Assembly: GCF_016909575.1 (NCBI RefSeq)
Contig: NZ_JAFBGA010000006.1
Location: 1-64,000, forward strand
Length of the DNA stretch: 64,000 bases
Direction: 5' to 3'
Origin: Streptomyces sp. HB132
Lineage (GTDB): Bacteria > Actinomycetota > Actinomycetes > Streptomycetales > Streptomycetaceae
Part shown: piece after piece, positions 27,027-37,194 of the stretch
Layout of the letters: each line of letters begins with the position of its first letter
Position numbering within the stretch: the stretch's first letter is position 1
The notes under the pieces: model-generated
Database searches by the model: none
What the model saw: only the letters and a program-made list of their open reading frames with translations
What the model was told of the DNA's origin: nothing
Position numbers and translations under genes: made by a program

Positions 27027-28700
27027 ATGACGCCGAACTCCCCCTCTGCTCCCAGCCGGAGACGATTCCTCGCCTCTTCCGTGGTCGTCGCGGCAGCCGT
27101 GGGCGGGGGGATGCCGCTCCTCGCCGCCTGCGGCGGCGGTTCCGGCGGTGCGAAGAACGAGGGCACGACCACGGGCAAGAAGCTGAAGGACATCCTTCCG
27201 TCCTACGTGCCCTCCGAGGCGGTCACCCCGGACATCCCGAGCAAGAACGGTTCCGCGGCCGGCTTCACCACCGCGCTCCCGGCCGACAAGCTCGCAGTGT
27301 CCGTGCCGAAGAAGCTGGGCCAGGGCAGCGAGCTGCGGGTCATGGCACCGCTGTGGGGCACGTCGCCGGGTCAGGGGAACCCGTACTGGAAGGCGATGGA
27401 CGAGGCAGCCGGTGTCACGGTCAAGTGGCAGAACCAGGACGGCAACGTCTACGGCCAGAAGCTCGGCGCGGTGCTCGCCTCCAGCGACATCCCCGACGCG
27501 GTCGTCGTCCCCGGCTGGGAACTGGGCGGCAAGATACCGAGCGCCATCGCCAACAAGTTCGCCGACCTCGGCCCCTACCTGTCGGGTGACAAGGTCAAGG
27601 ACTACCCGAACCTGGCGGCCATTCCGACCGGCGCCTGGCAGCGTGCGGTATTCGCCGGCAAGCTGCGCGGTCTCCCCATGCCCGCCGAGGCGACCCCGAA
27701 CATCACGCCCTTCTACCGTGCGGACATCTTCGAGGAGAAGGGGTACGAGGTCCCGACCACCACGCAGGAGTTCTACGACCTCTGCAAGGAGATCAACGCC
27801 CCGAAGAGCAAGGTGTGGGCGTGCAGCGACATGACGTGGTCGGCGTTCGTCTTCTTCGGGGTGCTGCCGGAGAAGCCGTACTACTGGAAGCTCGTCGACG
27901 GCAAGCTGGTCAACCGCTACGAGACCGACGAGTACCTGGAGGCGCTGGAGTGGTCGCGCTCGCTGTACTCGGCGGGCTTCGTGCACCCGGATGCCAAGGC
28001 CGAGACGGGTGACATGCGGACCACGTTCTCCTCGGGGAACGTCCTCATGTACAACGCGGACATCTCCGACTGGTACGCCGCGACCGCCGTCCAGCGCCTC
28101 GACAAGCCGGAGTTCCGGATGGGGGCGATGGACTTCTTCGCCGCCGCCGGCGGTGACCCGGTCATCTACGAGGCGTCGCCCTCCAACATCTGGTGCTTCG
28201 TCAACAAGAACGCCGACAAGAAGACCGTCCAGGACGTCCTCGCCCTCGCGAACTACACGGCCGCTCCGTACGGGACCAAGGAGCAGCGCCTGAAGGCCTA
28301 CGGCCTGGAGGGCACGCACCACACCCTCAAGGACGGCGTCCTCGTCAAGACGGAGCAGGGAAACAACCAGGTCTTCGCCACCTACGAGTACGTGGCCTCC
28401 CCGGCTCCCTTCCGCGCCTACCCGGACTTCCCGGACGTCGCCAAGGGTGTCATCGAGTGGCAGCAGCGTCAGGGCGCGCACCTCAAGAAGCCCCTGTTCC
28501 ACGGCATGCAGATCCAGGAGCCGACCCGCTTCACCGAGCTCAACGCACAGTTCGAGGACATCGAGAAGGACATCGTGCGCGGCCGCAAGAAGGTCGGCGA
28601 CATGCAGCAGGCCGTCTCCGACTGGAAGACCAAGGGCGGGGACAAGCTTCGCGACTGGTACAAGAAGCTGCTCGACGAGACCGGTGAGTCGGCCTCCTGA
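27027..28700 (+). CDS. Oligosaccharide-binding lipoprotein of Lpl-type ABC importer
   Basis: 557 residues. The N-terminus SRRRFLASSVVVAAA is a twin-arginine signal, ending in the lipobox LAAC (about 34-37), so it is a Tat-exported lipoprotein. The body is a large family 1 solute-binding protein of the LplA type, longer than the usual 430 residues, which is common in binders of long oligosaccharides. It heads a rightward operon with two permeases and four glycoside hydrolases and lies opposite GH3/GH31, so xyloglucan oligosaccharides are the likely ligands. Transcription should be controlled by the operators at 26694 and 26875. Confidence 0.9.
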   Translation: MTPNSPSAPSRRRFLASSVVVAAAVGGGMPLLAACGGGSGGAKNEGTTTGKKLKDILPSYVPSEAVTPDIPSKNGSAAGFTTALPADKLAVSVPKKLGQGSELRVMAPLWGTSPGQGNPYWKAMDEAAGVTVKWQNQDGNVYGQKLGAVLASSDIPDAVVVPGWELGGKIPSAIANKFADLGPYLSGDKVKDYPNLAAIPTGAWQRAVFAGKLRGLPMPAEATPNITPFYRADIFEEKGYEVPTTTQEFYDLCKEINAPKSKVWACSDMTWSAFVFFGVLPEKPYYWKLVDGKLVNRYETDEYLEALEWSRSLYSAGFVHPDAKAETGDMRTTFSSGNVLMYNADISDWYAATAVQRLDKPEFRMGAMDFFAAAGGDPVIYEASPSNIWCFVNKNADKKTVQDVLALANYTAAPYGTKEQRLKAYGLEGTHHTLKDGVLVKTEQGNNQVFATYEYVASPAPFRAYPDFPDVAKGVIEWQQRQGAHLKKPLFHGMQIQEPTRFTELNAQFEDIEKDIVRGRKKVGDMQQAVSDWKTKGGDKLRDWYKKLLDETGESAS

Positions 28701-28701
28701 C

Positions 28702-29721
28702 ATGTCACTGAGCACAGACGACCGGCGCGCGCAGGATTCACGGACGCCGCCGGTCAAGACGAGGGCGGCGGCCGGTGACCGGCCCGTCACCAAGGAAATG
28801 CCGCTGCGTCACCGGCTGCGCCGGGACCGCACGCTGATCCTGATGACGCTGCCGGCGATGATCCTGCTGCTGGTCTTCGCGTACGTCCCCCTGGCGGGGA
28901 ACGTCGTGGCGTTCCAGGACTACGACCCGTACATCGCCGACAACGCGTTCCAGGCGATCGCGCAGAGCCCGTGGGTCGGGTTCGAGTGGTTCCAGCAGAT
29001 GGTGAACGACCGGCTGTTCTGGTCGGCGCTGCGGAACACGCTGGCGATCTTCCTCCTGCAGCTGACGCTGTTCTTCCCGGTGCCGATCCTGCTCGCGCTG
29101 TTCATCAACAGCTTCGTGCGGCCCCGGGTCCGGGCGGTGGCGCAGGCGATCCTCTACCTGCCGCACTTCTTCTCCTGGGTCCTGGTCGTCACCGTGTTCC
29201 AGCAGATGTTCGGAGGCGCCGGGCTCATCGCGCAGACGCTGCGGGAGAACGGTCACGAGGGCTTCGACCTGATGACCGACCCCGGGCTGTTCAAGTTCCT
29301 GATCACCTTCGAGATGATCTGGAAGGACGCCGGCTGGGGCGTCATCGTCTTCCTCGCCGCCCTCGCGGCGGTGAGTCCCGACCTCTACGAGGCGAGCGCC
29401 ATGGACGGCGCGAACCGGTGGCGCCGGATGTGGCACATCACCCTGCCCGCCCTGCGTCCCGTCGTCGCCCTGCTGCTCGTGCTCCAGGTGGGCAACGCGC
29501 TGACCGTCGGCTTCGAGCAGATCCTGCTCCAGCGCACGGCGGTCGGCCCGGGGGCGTCGGAGGTGCTGGACACCTACGTCTGGAACGTCGGCATCACCAA
29601 CGGCGGGTTCAGCTACGCGGCGGCCGTCGGGATCATCAAGGGAATCTTCGGTCTGCTGCTGGTCCTCGGGGCCAACAAGGTCGCCCATCTCATGGGTGAG
29701 CAGGGGGTGTACAAGAAGTGA
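28702..29721 (+). CDS. ABC importer permease, LplB-type
   Basis: 339 residues from an ATG 1 bp after the binding-protein stop; the frame runs open inside the upstream gene but homology starts here. It has a basic N-terminus (HRLRRDRTLILMTLPAMILLLVFAYVPLAGNVVAFQDY) and six membrane helices. The EAA coupling loop is ...DLYEASAMDGANRWRRMWHI (about 225-244), where the sugar ATPase docks. It forms the channel with the next gene product. The last codons overlap that gene (GTGA). Confidence 0.93.
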   Translation: MSLSTDDRRAQDSRTPPVKTRAAAGDRPVTKEMPLRHRLRRDRTLILMTLPAMILLLVFAYVPLAGNVVAFQDYDPYIADNAFQAIAQSPWVGFEWFQQMVNDRLFWSALRNTLAIFLLQLTLFFPVPILLALFINSFVRPRVRAVAQAILYLPHFFSWVLVVTVFQQMFGGAGLIAQTLRENGHEGFDLMTDPGLFKFLITFEMIWKDAGWGVIVFLAALAAVSPDLYEASAMDGANRWRRMWHITLPALRPVVALLLVLQVGNALTVGFEQILLQRTAVGPGASEVLDTYVWNVGITNGGFSYAAAVGIIKGIFGLLLVLGANKVAHLMGEQGVYKK

Positions 29722-30662
29722 GCAGCCTGCTCTCCGGCCTGACCGGCTTGGGCGGTGTGAAGCCGGGAACCCGTGGCCGCCTGCGTCCCGTGTGGGAGGA
29801 GGAGCCGTCGAAGGCCGGCCTCGCCTCCAAGGGTGTGGTGATGGTCCTGATCTGCCTGGCCGTCCTCTTCCCGCTCTGGGTCGTGATCGTCACCAGTCTG
29901 TCGTCGGTGAAGACCATCACCGAGGCCGGCGGTCTGGTGGTGATCCCGCGCGGTGTCACCTTCGTCGCCTACCAGGAGCTGCTGGGCGGCGGCCAGGTCA
30001 CCCGCGCGGCTCTCATCAGCATCTGCGTGACCGTGGTCGGGACCCTGTTCAGCATGACCGTCTCGGTCCTGTGCGCCTACGGACTCTCGCGTACCGGTTC
30101 CGTGCTGCACCGCCCGCTGCTGATCTTCATGCTGGCCACGATGTTCTTCGGCGCGGGACTGATCCCGACCTATCTGGTGGTGCAGGGCCTCGGTCTCACG
30201 GACTCCTATCTGGCGCTGATCCTCCCGAGCGCGCTGAACGTCTTCAACATCCTGGTCCTTCGGGCGTTCTTCATGAGCACGGCGCAGGAGCTCATCGAGA
30301 GCGCGCGTATCGACGGCGCGGGCGACTTCCGCATCCTGTGGCAGATCGTCATGCCGCTGTCCCGCGCGGTGATCGCCGTGATCACGCTGTTCTACGCGGT
30401 GGGCTACTGGAGCGCCTGGTTCAACGCGTCCATCTACATCAGCGACCCGGACATGCTGCCGCTGCAGAACGTGATGAACCAGCTGGTCCTGAAGCAGGAG
30501 CGGCCCACCGGCCTGACGCAGGTCATCAACACCGGCCACCTGTCGCTGCTCGCCGTCCAGATGGCGGTCATGGTGCTGGCGCTCATCCCGGTCGCGTTCC
30601 TGTCGCCTTTCGTCCAGAAGCACTTCAAGGAAGGCATGCTCACCGGCGCCGTCAAGGGCTGA
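29718..30662 (+). CDS. ABC importer permease, LplC/YtcP-type
   Basis: 314 residues from a GTG that overlaps the previous stop. Six membrane helices and the EAA loop ELIESARIDGAGDFRILWQI (about 193-212) are visible. Second half of the heterodimeric channel. No ATPase gene follows; in Streptomyces such sugar importers share the ATPase MsiK encoded elsewhere, which is the likely partner here. Confidence 0.93.
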   Translation: MSSLLSGLTGLGGVKPGTRGRLRPVWEEEPSKAGLASKGVVMVLICLAVLFPLWVVIVTSLSSVKTITEAGGLVVIPRGVTFVAYQELLGGGQVTRAALISICVTVVGTLFSMTVSVLCAYGLSRTGSVLHRPLLIFMLATMFFGAGLIPTYLVVQGLGLTDSYLALILPSALNVFNILVLRAFFMSTAQELIESARIDGAGDFRILWQIVMPLSRAVIAVITLFYAVGYWSAWFNASIYISDPDMLPLQNVMNQLVLKQERPTGLTQVINTGHLSLLAVQMAVMVLALIPVAFLSPFVQKHFKEGMLTGAVKG

Positions 30663-30715
30663 ACCGCCCCACCCGTCCCGCACGTCCCGCACTCCCCCAC
30701 CGGAGGGTCCCCGTC

Positions 30716-32953
30716 ATGCGCGCTTCGTCCGTCCCCCAGCCGGAACCCGCCTCGCGCCCCCGGCGCCGGACCGTACTGGCCGGTGCGGCGGTGGTCGCGG
30801 CCTCGGCGTCCGTGCTTCCGGCGGCGGGGGCCGCCGCGGCCGCCCGGCGGCCGGCGAAGTCCGAGCCGTACCGCTGGCGCACCGCGGCCATCGGCGGGAC
30901 GGGCTTCGTGACGGGCCTCCTGTTCCATCCGGCCGTGCGCGGTCTCGTCTACGCCCGCACGGACATCGGGGGCGCCTACCGGTGGGACGACCGACGGTCC
31001 CGGTGGACCGCCCTCACCGACCACATCGGCTGGGACGACTGGAATCTGCTGGGCGTCGAGGCGATGGCGGTCGACCCCGCGCACCCGGACCGGCTGTACC
31101 TGGCACTCGGCACCTACGCGCAGGAGTGGGCGTCCCCGGGAGCGGTCCTGCGGTCCGACGACCGCGGGGCGACCTGGGCGCGTACGGATCTGACCGTGCG
31201 GCTCGGGGCCAACGAGGACGGCCGGGGCTGCGGCGAACGGCTCCTGGTCGATCCCCGCGACAGCGAGACCCTCTGGCTCGGCACACGCCACGACGGGCTG
31301 CTTCGCTCCGAGGACCGGGGGGCCACCTGGGCCGCCGACACCGCCTTTCCCGCCACGGCGTCGGCGGGCGGCCAGGGCGTCACCCTGCTGGTGGCGGCCG
31401 GACGGACGGTGTACGCGGGCTGGGGAGACGGCACCACCGCTCTCTACCGTACGAACGCCACCGGCGGCTGGGAGGCCGTCCCCGGGCAGCCTGCGGCAGG
31501 AGCATCGACGAGGGTTCCCGTCCGCGCGGCGTACGACGCGGGCAGCCGTGCGCTGTACGTGAGTTACGCGGACGGGCCGGGCCCGAACAATCAGACCGAC
31601 GGCTCGGTGCACCGCCTCGACACGGTGACCGGAACCTGGACCGACGTCACTCCGGTCGCTCCGGGCGACGGTGACACGTTCGGGTACGGCGGGGTGGCCG
31701 TCGACGCGGCACGCCCGGGCACGGTCGTGGTGTCCACGAACAACCGTTGGGGGCCGGTGGACACCCTGTTCCGGTCCACGGACGGCGGGACGAGCTGGAC
31801 CTCGCTCAAGGACACGGCTGTGCTGGACGTGTCGGAGACCCCGTATCTCAAGTGGGGCGGGGAGGCCAAGTTCGGCTGGTGGATACAGGCCGTCGCGCTG
31901 GACCCGTACGACTCGCGGCACATCCTGTACGGCACCGGCGCGACCGTCTTCGGGACGCGTGACCTGGTGCACTGGGCCCCGGAGATCCGAGGTCTGGAGG
32001 AGTCGGCGGTCCGCCAGCTGATCGCGCCCCCTTCGGGCGCCCGGCTGCTCAGCGGGCTCGGGGACATCGGGGTCATGCGCCACGACTCCCTGAGCGCGTC
32101 CCCGTCGCGCGGCATGGCGTCGGACCCCGTGTTCGGCACGGCGACCGGACTCGCCCTGGCCACCCTGAAGCCGTCGTACGTCGTGCGGACGGGCTGGCCG
32201 TCGGGCTCCGACTCGGCCGGTGCGTACTCCCGTGACGGCGGGGTGAGTTGGCAGCCCTTCGCCTCCCAGCCCGCGATCGCCCCCTCGGCTCCCGGCCCGG
32301 TGGCGGTCTCCGCCGACGGGGCGACGCTGCTGTGGTCGTTCGTCCACTGGGACGGCACGAAGTACGCGGCACACCGTTCCACGGACGGCGGCGCCTCATG
32401 GGCCGAGGTCGCGTCGTTCCCGAAGGGCGGCACACCGGTCGCCGACCCGCTCGATCCGAAACGCTTCTACGTGTACGACACCGACGCGGGCTCGGTCCTC
32501 CTCTCCACGGACGGGGGCCGGACCTTCACCGTGGGAGCCACCGGACTTCCCTCCGGCGACGTGCAGTTCCGCATCGCCGCGGCTCCGGGGCGCTCCGGTG
32601 ACCTGTGGCTCTCCGCCAAGGACGACGGGCTGCTCCGGTCGACGGACGGCGGCCGCACGTTCACGCCGTTGTCGGGCTGCCACGCCTCGCACGCCCTCGG
32701 CTTCGGGAAGTCCGCCCCGTCGAAGGGGCGGGCCGGCTACCCGGCGGTCTTCCAGACCGGGCGGGTCCCCGCGACGTACGACGGCGTGGCCGTGCTCCGT
32801 TCGGACGACGCGGGCGCGACCTGGGTCCGCATCAACGACGACGCCCACCGGTGGGGGTGGACCGGCGAGGTCATCACCGGCGACCCCCGCGTCCACGGCC
32901 GTGTCTACCTGGGCACCAACGGCCGCGGCATCCAGTACGCAGATCCCCAGTAG
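30716..32953 (+). CDS. GH74 xyloglucanase, Tat-exported
   Basis: 745 residues from the ATG at 30716, with CGGAGGG upstream (30701-30707). The start RPRRRTVLAGAAVVAASASV is a twin-arginine signal. The mature protein is a two-part seven-bladed propeller of GH74 type. TDIGGAYRWD (about 82-91) carries the conserved catalytic Asp of the N-terminal propeller, and Asp-box turns recur (STDGGTSW, SRDGGVSW, STDGGASW, STDGGRTF twice). It cuts the glucan backbone of xyloglucan outside the cell. No carbohydrate-binding module follows the catalytic part. Whether it acts endo or at chain ends depends on an exo-loop I could not judge. Confidence 0.92.
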   Translation: MRASSVPQPEPASRPRRRTVLAGAAVVAASASVLPAAGAAAAARRPAKSEPYRWRTAAIGGTGFVTGLLFHPAVRGLVYARTDIGGAYRWDDRRSRWTALTDHIGWDDWNLLGVEAMAVDPAHPDRLYLALGTYAQEWASPGAVLRSDDRGATWARTDLTVRLGANEDGRGCGERLLVDPRDSETLWLGTRHDGLLRSEDRGATWAADTAFPATASAGGQGVTLLVAAGRTVYAGWGDGTTALYRTNATGGWEAVPGQPAAGASTRVPVRAAYDAGSRALYVSYADGPGPNNQTDGSVHRLDTVTGTWTDVTPVAPGDGDTFGYGGVAVDAARPGTVVVSTNNRWGPVDTLFRSTDGGTSWTSLKDTAVLDVSETPYLKWGGEAKFGWWIQAVALDPYDSRHILYGTGATVFGTRDLVHWAPEIRGLEESAVRQLIAPPSGARLLSGLGDIGVMRHDSLSASPSRGMASDPVFGTATGLALATLKPSYVVRTGWPSGSDSAGAYSRDGGVSWQPFASQPAIAPSAPGPVAVSADGATLLWSFVHWDGTKYAAHRSTDGGASWAEVASFPKGGTPVADPLDPKRFYVYDTDAGSVLLSTDGGRTFTVGATGLPSGDVQFRIAAAPGRSGDLWLSAKDDGLLRSTDGGRTFTPLSGCHASHALGFGKSAPSKGRAGYPAVFQTGRVPATYDGVAVLRSDDAGATWVRINDDAHRWGWTGEVITGDPRVHGRVYLGTNGRGIQYADPQ

Positions 32954-32968
32954 AGGAACGAGAAGTCC

Positions 32969-34945
32969 ATGCCGTCCCTGCACGACGCCACCCGTGGCCG
33001 GATCCTCTTCGGAGGCGACTACAACCCCGAGCAGTGGCCCGAGGAGGTGTGGGCCGATGACGTCCGGCTGATGAAGGAGGCCGGGGTCAACTCCGTCACC
33101 GTCGGGGTGTTCTCCTGGGCGGCGATCGAACCACGCCCTGGCGCGAGGGAGTTCGGCTGGATGGACCGGCTGCTGGACCTCATGGCGGACAACGCGATCG
33201 GGGTCGTCCTCGCCACACCGACATCGTCACCGCCCCCGTGGATGGGCGCCCTGCACCCGGAGACGCTGCCGCGCACCGAGGACGGAGCGCTCGTCAACTA
33301 CGGTTCCCGGCAGCACTTCTGCCCGAGCTCCCCGGTCTACCGGCGCTACGCCGCGGCCCTCACCGAGGACCTCGCCGCGCGGTACGCGGACCATCCGGCG
33401 CTCACCGTGTGGCACATCAACAACGAGTACTGCACGCACTGCTGGTGCGACGAGACCGCCGCCCACTTCCGCCGCTGGCTGACCTCGCGGTACACCACCC
33501 TGGACGCGCTCAACGACGCCTGGGGTACGGCGTTCTGGAGTCAGCGCTATGACGGCTGGGCGGAGATCCTGCCGCCGCGCCGGGCGCAGTACATGCGCAA
33601 TCCCGCGCAGGAGCTGGACTTCAAGCGCTTCACCTCCGACGCCCTGATGGAGTGTTACGTCGCCGAGCGGGACATCGTCGCCCGGCACACCCCGCACATC
33701 CCGGTGACGACCAACTTCATGCCGCTGTGGTCGGGGCAGGACGCCTGGGCCTGGGCGGAGCAGGAGGACATCGTCTCCGTCGACGTCTACCCGGATCCGG
33801 CGGACCCTCGGGGCGGCCAGTACAACGCGATGCTCGCCGACATGACCCGTTCGCAGGCGCGCGGGCCGTGGATGGTGATGGAGCAGGCCGCCGGTACGGT
33901 CAACTGGCGCGGCGTCAACCACCCCAAGCCGGAGGGCCTCAACCGGCTCTGGTCGCTTCAGGCGGTGGCCAGAGGCGCGGACGCCCTCTGCTACTTCCAG
34001 TGGCGGCAGTCCCGGCAGGGGGCGGAGAAGTTCCACTCCGGGATGCTGGGCCACGCCGGTGAGCACGGCCGCACCTTCCGCGAGGTCAAGCGCATCGGCG
34101 CCGAGCTCGCCCTGATCGCAGCCGAGGTGAGCGGGACCGAGGTACCGGTCGAGGTCGCCGTGCTGCACGACTGGGACGCGTGGTGGTCGAGCACGCAGGC
34201 CGGCCGGCCGTCCTCCCTCGTCTCGTACACCGAGCTGGTCCAGGCCTGGCACCGAGGGCTGTGGGAGAGCGGGATCGGCACCGAGTTCGCCCGTCCCGAG
34301 GCCGACCTGAGCGCCTACCGCATGGTCCTCGTGCCCCAGCTCCAGCTCCTCGCCGACGCCGCGGTCGACAATCTCGTCGCGTACGTACGGGGCGGCGGGA
34401 CGCTCGTGTGCGGGTTCTTCACCGGTGTCGCGGACGTGGACGACCGGATCAGGCCGGGCGGCATGGACGACCGGCTGCGTGAGATGTTCGGCATCCGCAC
34501 GGTGCACGAGTGGTGGCCCCTGGACGCGGAGGCGACCGTGGAGTGCGACGGTTTCCGCGGCACCCTGTGGTCGGAGGAGCTGGAACCGGACGGCAGCGCG
34601 GAGACGGTCGCCGCGTATCGGGGCGGCGAGCTGGACGGGCTTCCGGCGGTGCTCCGCAAGGGCACCGCGTGGTACGTCTCGACGCTGCCGGAGCCCGAGG
34701 CGCTGCGAGGCGTGCTGGGCCGGGTGGCGGCCGGGGCGGGCGTGCGCCCCGTTCTGGAGGGGCTGCCCGCCGGGGTCGAGGCGGTGCGGCGGGGCGGGCT
34801 GCTCTTCCTGCTGAACCACGGCCGTTCACCGGCCCTGGTGAAGCTGCCGGGCCGGTACACCGACCTGCTCACGGGCGCCGGGGCCGACGGCGACGTGGAG
34901 CTGGACCGCTACGGCGTGGCCGTGCTCAGGGACGCCTCCGCATGA
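32969..34945 (+). CDS. GH42 beta-galactosidase
   Basis: 658 residues with the GH42 opening GGDYNPEQWPEEVW. The acid/base is E153 in HINNEYC and the nucleophile E305 in WMVMEQ. CxHCWC after NNEY belongs to the zinc cluster found in many members. The barrel is followed by the trimerisation domain and a small beta domain. No signal peptide, so it works on imported sugar. It would remove galactose attached to the xylose side chains of xyloglucan, opening the chain to the GH31 alpha-xylosidase. The stop overlaps the GH95 start (ATGA). Confidence 0.93.
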   Translation: MPSLHDATRGRILFGGDYNPEQWPEEVWADDVRLMKEAGVNSVTVGVFSWAAIEPRPGAREFGWMDRLLDLMADNAIGVVLATPTSSPPPWMGALHPETLPRTEDGALVNYGSRQHFCPSSPVYRRYAAALTEDLAARYADHPALTVWHINNEYCTHCWCDETAAHFRRWLTSRYTTLDALNDAWGTAFWSQRYDGWAEILPPRRAQYMRNPAQELDFKRFTSDALMECYVAERDIVARHTPHIPVTTNFMPLWSGQDAWAWAEQEDIVSVDVYPDPADPRGGQYNAMLADMTRSQARGPWMVMEQAAGTVNWRGVNHPKPEGLNRLWSLQAVARGADALCYFQWRQSRQGAEKFHSGMLGHAGEHGRTFREVKRIGAELALIAAEVSGTEVPVEVAVLHDWDAWWSSTQAGRPSSLVSYTELVQAWHRGLWESGIGTEFARPEADLSAYRMVLVPQLQLLADAAVDNLVAYVRGGGTLVCGFFTGVADVDDRIRPGGMDDRLREMFGIRTVHEWWPLDAEATVECDGFRGTLWSEELEPDGSAETVAAYRGGELDGLPAVLRKGTAWYVSTLPEPEALRGVLGRVAAGAGVRPVLEGLPAGVEAVRRGGLLFLLNHGRSPALVKLPGRYTDLLTGAGADGDVELDRYGVAVLRDASA

Positions 34946-37161
34946 TCGACGGCACGTGGGAGCCCTGCCCCGCCACCCGCTGGGAGGATGCCTTCCTCAG
35001 CGGCAACGGCCGTCACGGGGCGATGGTGTACGGCGATCCGGCGGACGACCGGGTGATCGTCAACCACCACACCCTGGTCCGGCCGAACGGCAGCGAGGAC
35101 CTTCGGCCGCCGGAGCTCGCCGACGGGCTGGGCCGCCTCCAGGACGCTCTCCTGGCCGGCGACACGAAGGCGGCCGAGGGCTTCGGCGCGGGGCGTCCGC
35201 TGGTGTGGGTCCAGCCCTTCCACCCGGCGTTCCGCTCGCGCGTGCGCCGCACCCGGGGGCTGCACGACGCGGTCGCCGGATACAGGCGCCAGGTCGACTT
35301 CACGACGGGTGAGGTGAGCGCGTCGTACGAGGCGTGGAGCAGCGCTGTCTTCGTGTCGCGGGCCGACGACGTGATCGTGCAGCACGTCACCGACCCCGGT
35401 CTGACCGCCGACGTCGTCCTGGACCACACCCTGCCCGGAGCGCCCGCGCACCTGGCGGTCGGCCGCTCCACCGTCCTGACCCCGGGGGGCGCGCGCCTGG
35501 CCCTGCGGGTGGGCTATCCGGACAGCGCACTCGGGTACACGGGGATCACCGCGGTGCGGGTCGACGGCGGCACGGTCTCGGTGGCCGGGGAGGGCGTCCG
35601 GGTCGAGGGGGCACGGAGCCTCACCCTGACGACCCGGGTCGTCAGGGCGGCCGGCCGGCCGGACCTCGGGGACCTGTGGGCGGCTCTACCGGACGAGGAC
35701 TACGCCACGCTGCTGGACCGCCACCGGCCGCTGCACCGGGCGGCGTACACGCGCACCTCCTTCACGCTGCGCAACGCCGCACCGGAGCGCGAACTGTCCG
35801 GTAGCGAGCTGCTGCGCGCGCCGGGGTCACCCGCGCTCCTGGAGCGGCTCTTCGCGGCGGGCCGCTACCACCTGCTCTCCTCCTCCGGGCTGCTGCCGCC
35901 CCGGCTGACCGGCCTGTGGACCGGCGACTGGGACACGGCGTGGTCCGGAGCCTTCACCACGAACGCCAACCTCAACCTCCAGGTCGCCTCCGCCGCGGCG
36001 GCCGCCCTCCCCGAGGTCACCGAGGCGCACGCGGCGCTGGTCCACGGGCAGTTGGCCGACTGGCGTGACAACGCCCGCGCGCTCTTCGGAACCCGGGGCA
36101 TCGTCGCGCCGTCCCACACGGACGGCACGTCGGGCCACACCCGGCACTTCCAGCGCGCCTATCCGCTGCATCTGTGGACGGCCGGGGCCGACTGGCTTCT
36201 GCAGCCGCTCCTGGAGCACGCGGAGGTCACGACGGGCACCCCGGGCGCCGCCCTGACCGGCGCTCTCGTCGAAGCGGCGCTGTTCTACGAGGACTTCCTG
36301 ACGCACGAGGACCCGGACGGAAACCTGGCGGTCGTCCCCTCGTACTCCCCCGAGAACCGGCCGGCCAACGCGAGCTGGGGCACGGTGAACGCCACGATGG
36401 ACATCGCCGCGGCCCGCCATGCCCTGACGACGGCCGCCGCGCACGCCCCCGGGCACCCGTCGGCCGGCCGCTGGCGTTCGCTCGCGGACCGGCTCCCGGA
36501 CTACCTGGTGAACGAGGAGGGGGCCCTCGCCGAGTGGGCGTGGCCGGGGCTGCGGGAGACGTACGACCACCGCCACCTGAGCCACCTCTACCCGGTGTGG
36601 CCGCTGGACGCGATCAATCCGTACGACACCCCGGAGCTGGCCTCGGCGGCGCACCGCGCCCTCGAACTGCGCGGCTCGGAGAACGACTCCGCCCACGGTC
36701 ATCTGCACCAGGCCCTGATCGCCGCCCGGCTGCGGGACCCGTCCCGGGTGTCGGCGGCGCTGGGCGCGGTGCTGGGCGGCGACTTCTTCCACGACTCGCT
36801 GATGAGCGCGCACTATCCGTCCCGGGACGTCTACAACGCGGACGCCGCCCACGCCCTGCCGGCTGCCGTGATCGAGTCGCTCGTCCAGTCGACGCCCGGC
36901 CGCCTGGTTCTGCTGCCCGCCGTTCCCGCGGCGTATCCGGCCGGTGAACTCCGAGGCGTACGCACCCGGTTCGGCGCGCACCTGGACCTGCGGTGGTCGG
37001 CGGACGGTGCCACCGCCGTGCTGCGTCCCACCCGCGATGCCTGCGTCGACCTGCGTACGGGCGAGGGGCTCACCCTCACCGAGACCTCCGCCGGACACCA
37101 CCCGGCTCCGCTGGAGCTGACGGCCGGCGTGGACCGCGTCCTCACCCTGGGGCCGCGGTAG
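34942..37161 (+). CDS. GH95 alpha-L-fucosidase
   Basis: 739 residues from the ATG overlapping the GH42 stop. The start WEDAFLSGNGRHGAMVYGDPADDRVIVNHHTL is the GH95 N-terminal beta domain. The (alpha/alpha)6 barrel includes FTTNANLNLQVASAAAA, where the NxN pair activates water, and SYSPENRPAN, which should hold the acid Glu. No signal peptide, so intracellular. It would remove the alpha-1,2-linked fucose that caps galactose in plant xyloglucan and so acts before the GH42 enzyme. Order in the operon (GH74, GH42, GH95, GH12) agrees with one catabolic pathway. Confidence 0.92.
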   Translation: MIDGTWEPCPATRWEDAFLSGNGRHGAMVYGDPADDRVIVNHHTLVRPNGSEDLRPPELADGLGRLQDALLAGDTKAAEGFGAGRPLVWVQPFHPAFRSRVRRTRGLHDAVAGYRRQVDFTTGEVSASYEAWSSAVFVSRADDVIVQHVTDPGLTADVVLDHTLPGAPAHLAVGRSTVLTPGGARLALRVGYPDSALGYTGITAVRVDGGTVSVAGEGVRVEGARSLTLTTRVVRAAGRPDLGDLWAALPDEDYATLLDRHRPLHRAAYTRTSFTLRNAAPERELSGSELLRAPGSPALLERLFAAGRYHLLSSSGLLPPRLTGLWTGDWDTAWSGAFTTNANLNLQVASAAAAALPEVTEAHAALVHGQLADWRDNARALFGTRGIVAPSHTDGTSGHTRHFQRAYPLHLWTAGADWLLQPLLEHAEVTTGTPGAALTGALVEAALFYEDFLTHEDPDGNLAVVPSYSPENRPANASWGTVNATMDIAAARHALTTAAAHAPGHPSAGRWRSLADRLPDYLVNEEGALAEWAWPGLRETYDHRHLSHLYPVWPLDAINPYDTPELASAAHRALELRGSENDSAHGHLHQALIAARLRDPSRVSAALGAVLGGDFFHDSLMSAHYPSRDVYNADAAHALPAAVIESLVQSTPGRLVLLPAVPAAYPAGELRGVRTRFGAHLDLRWSADGATAVLRPTRDACVDLRTGEGLTLTETSAGHHPAPLELTAGVDRVLTLGPR

Positions 37162-37194
37162 CACTCCTCCATCCCCACATGGAAGGAACACCCC

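Noticed and set aside
26955..28793. 612-codon minus-strand frame opposite the binding protein
   Set aside because: Composition typical of antisense frames (Val/Leu/Arg/Gly/Glu) while the plus strand encodes a clear Tat lipoprotein.
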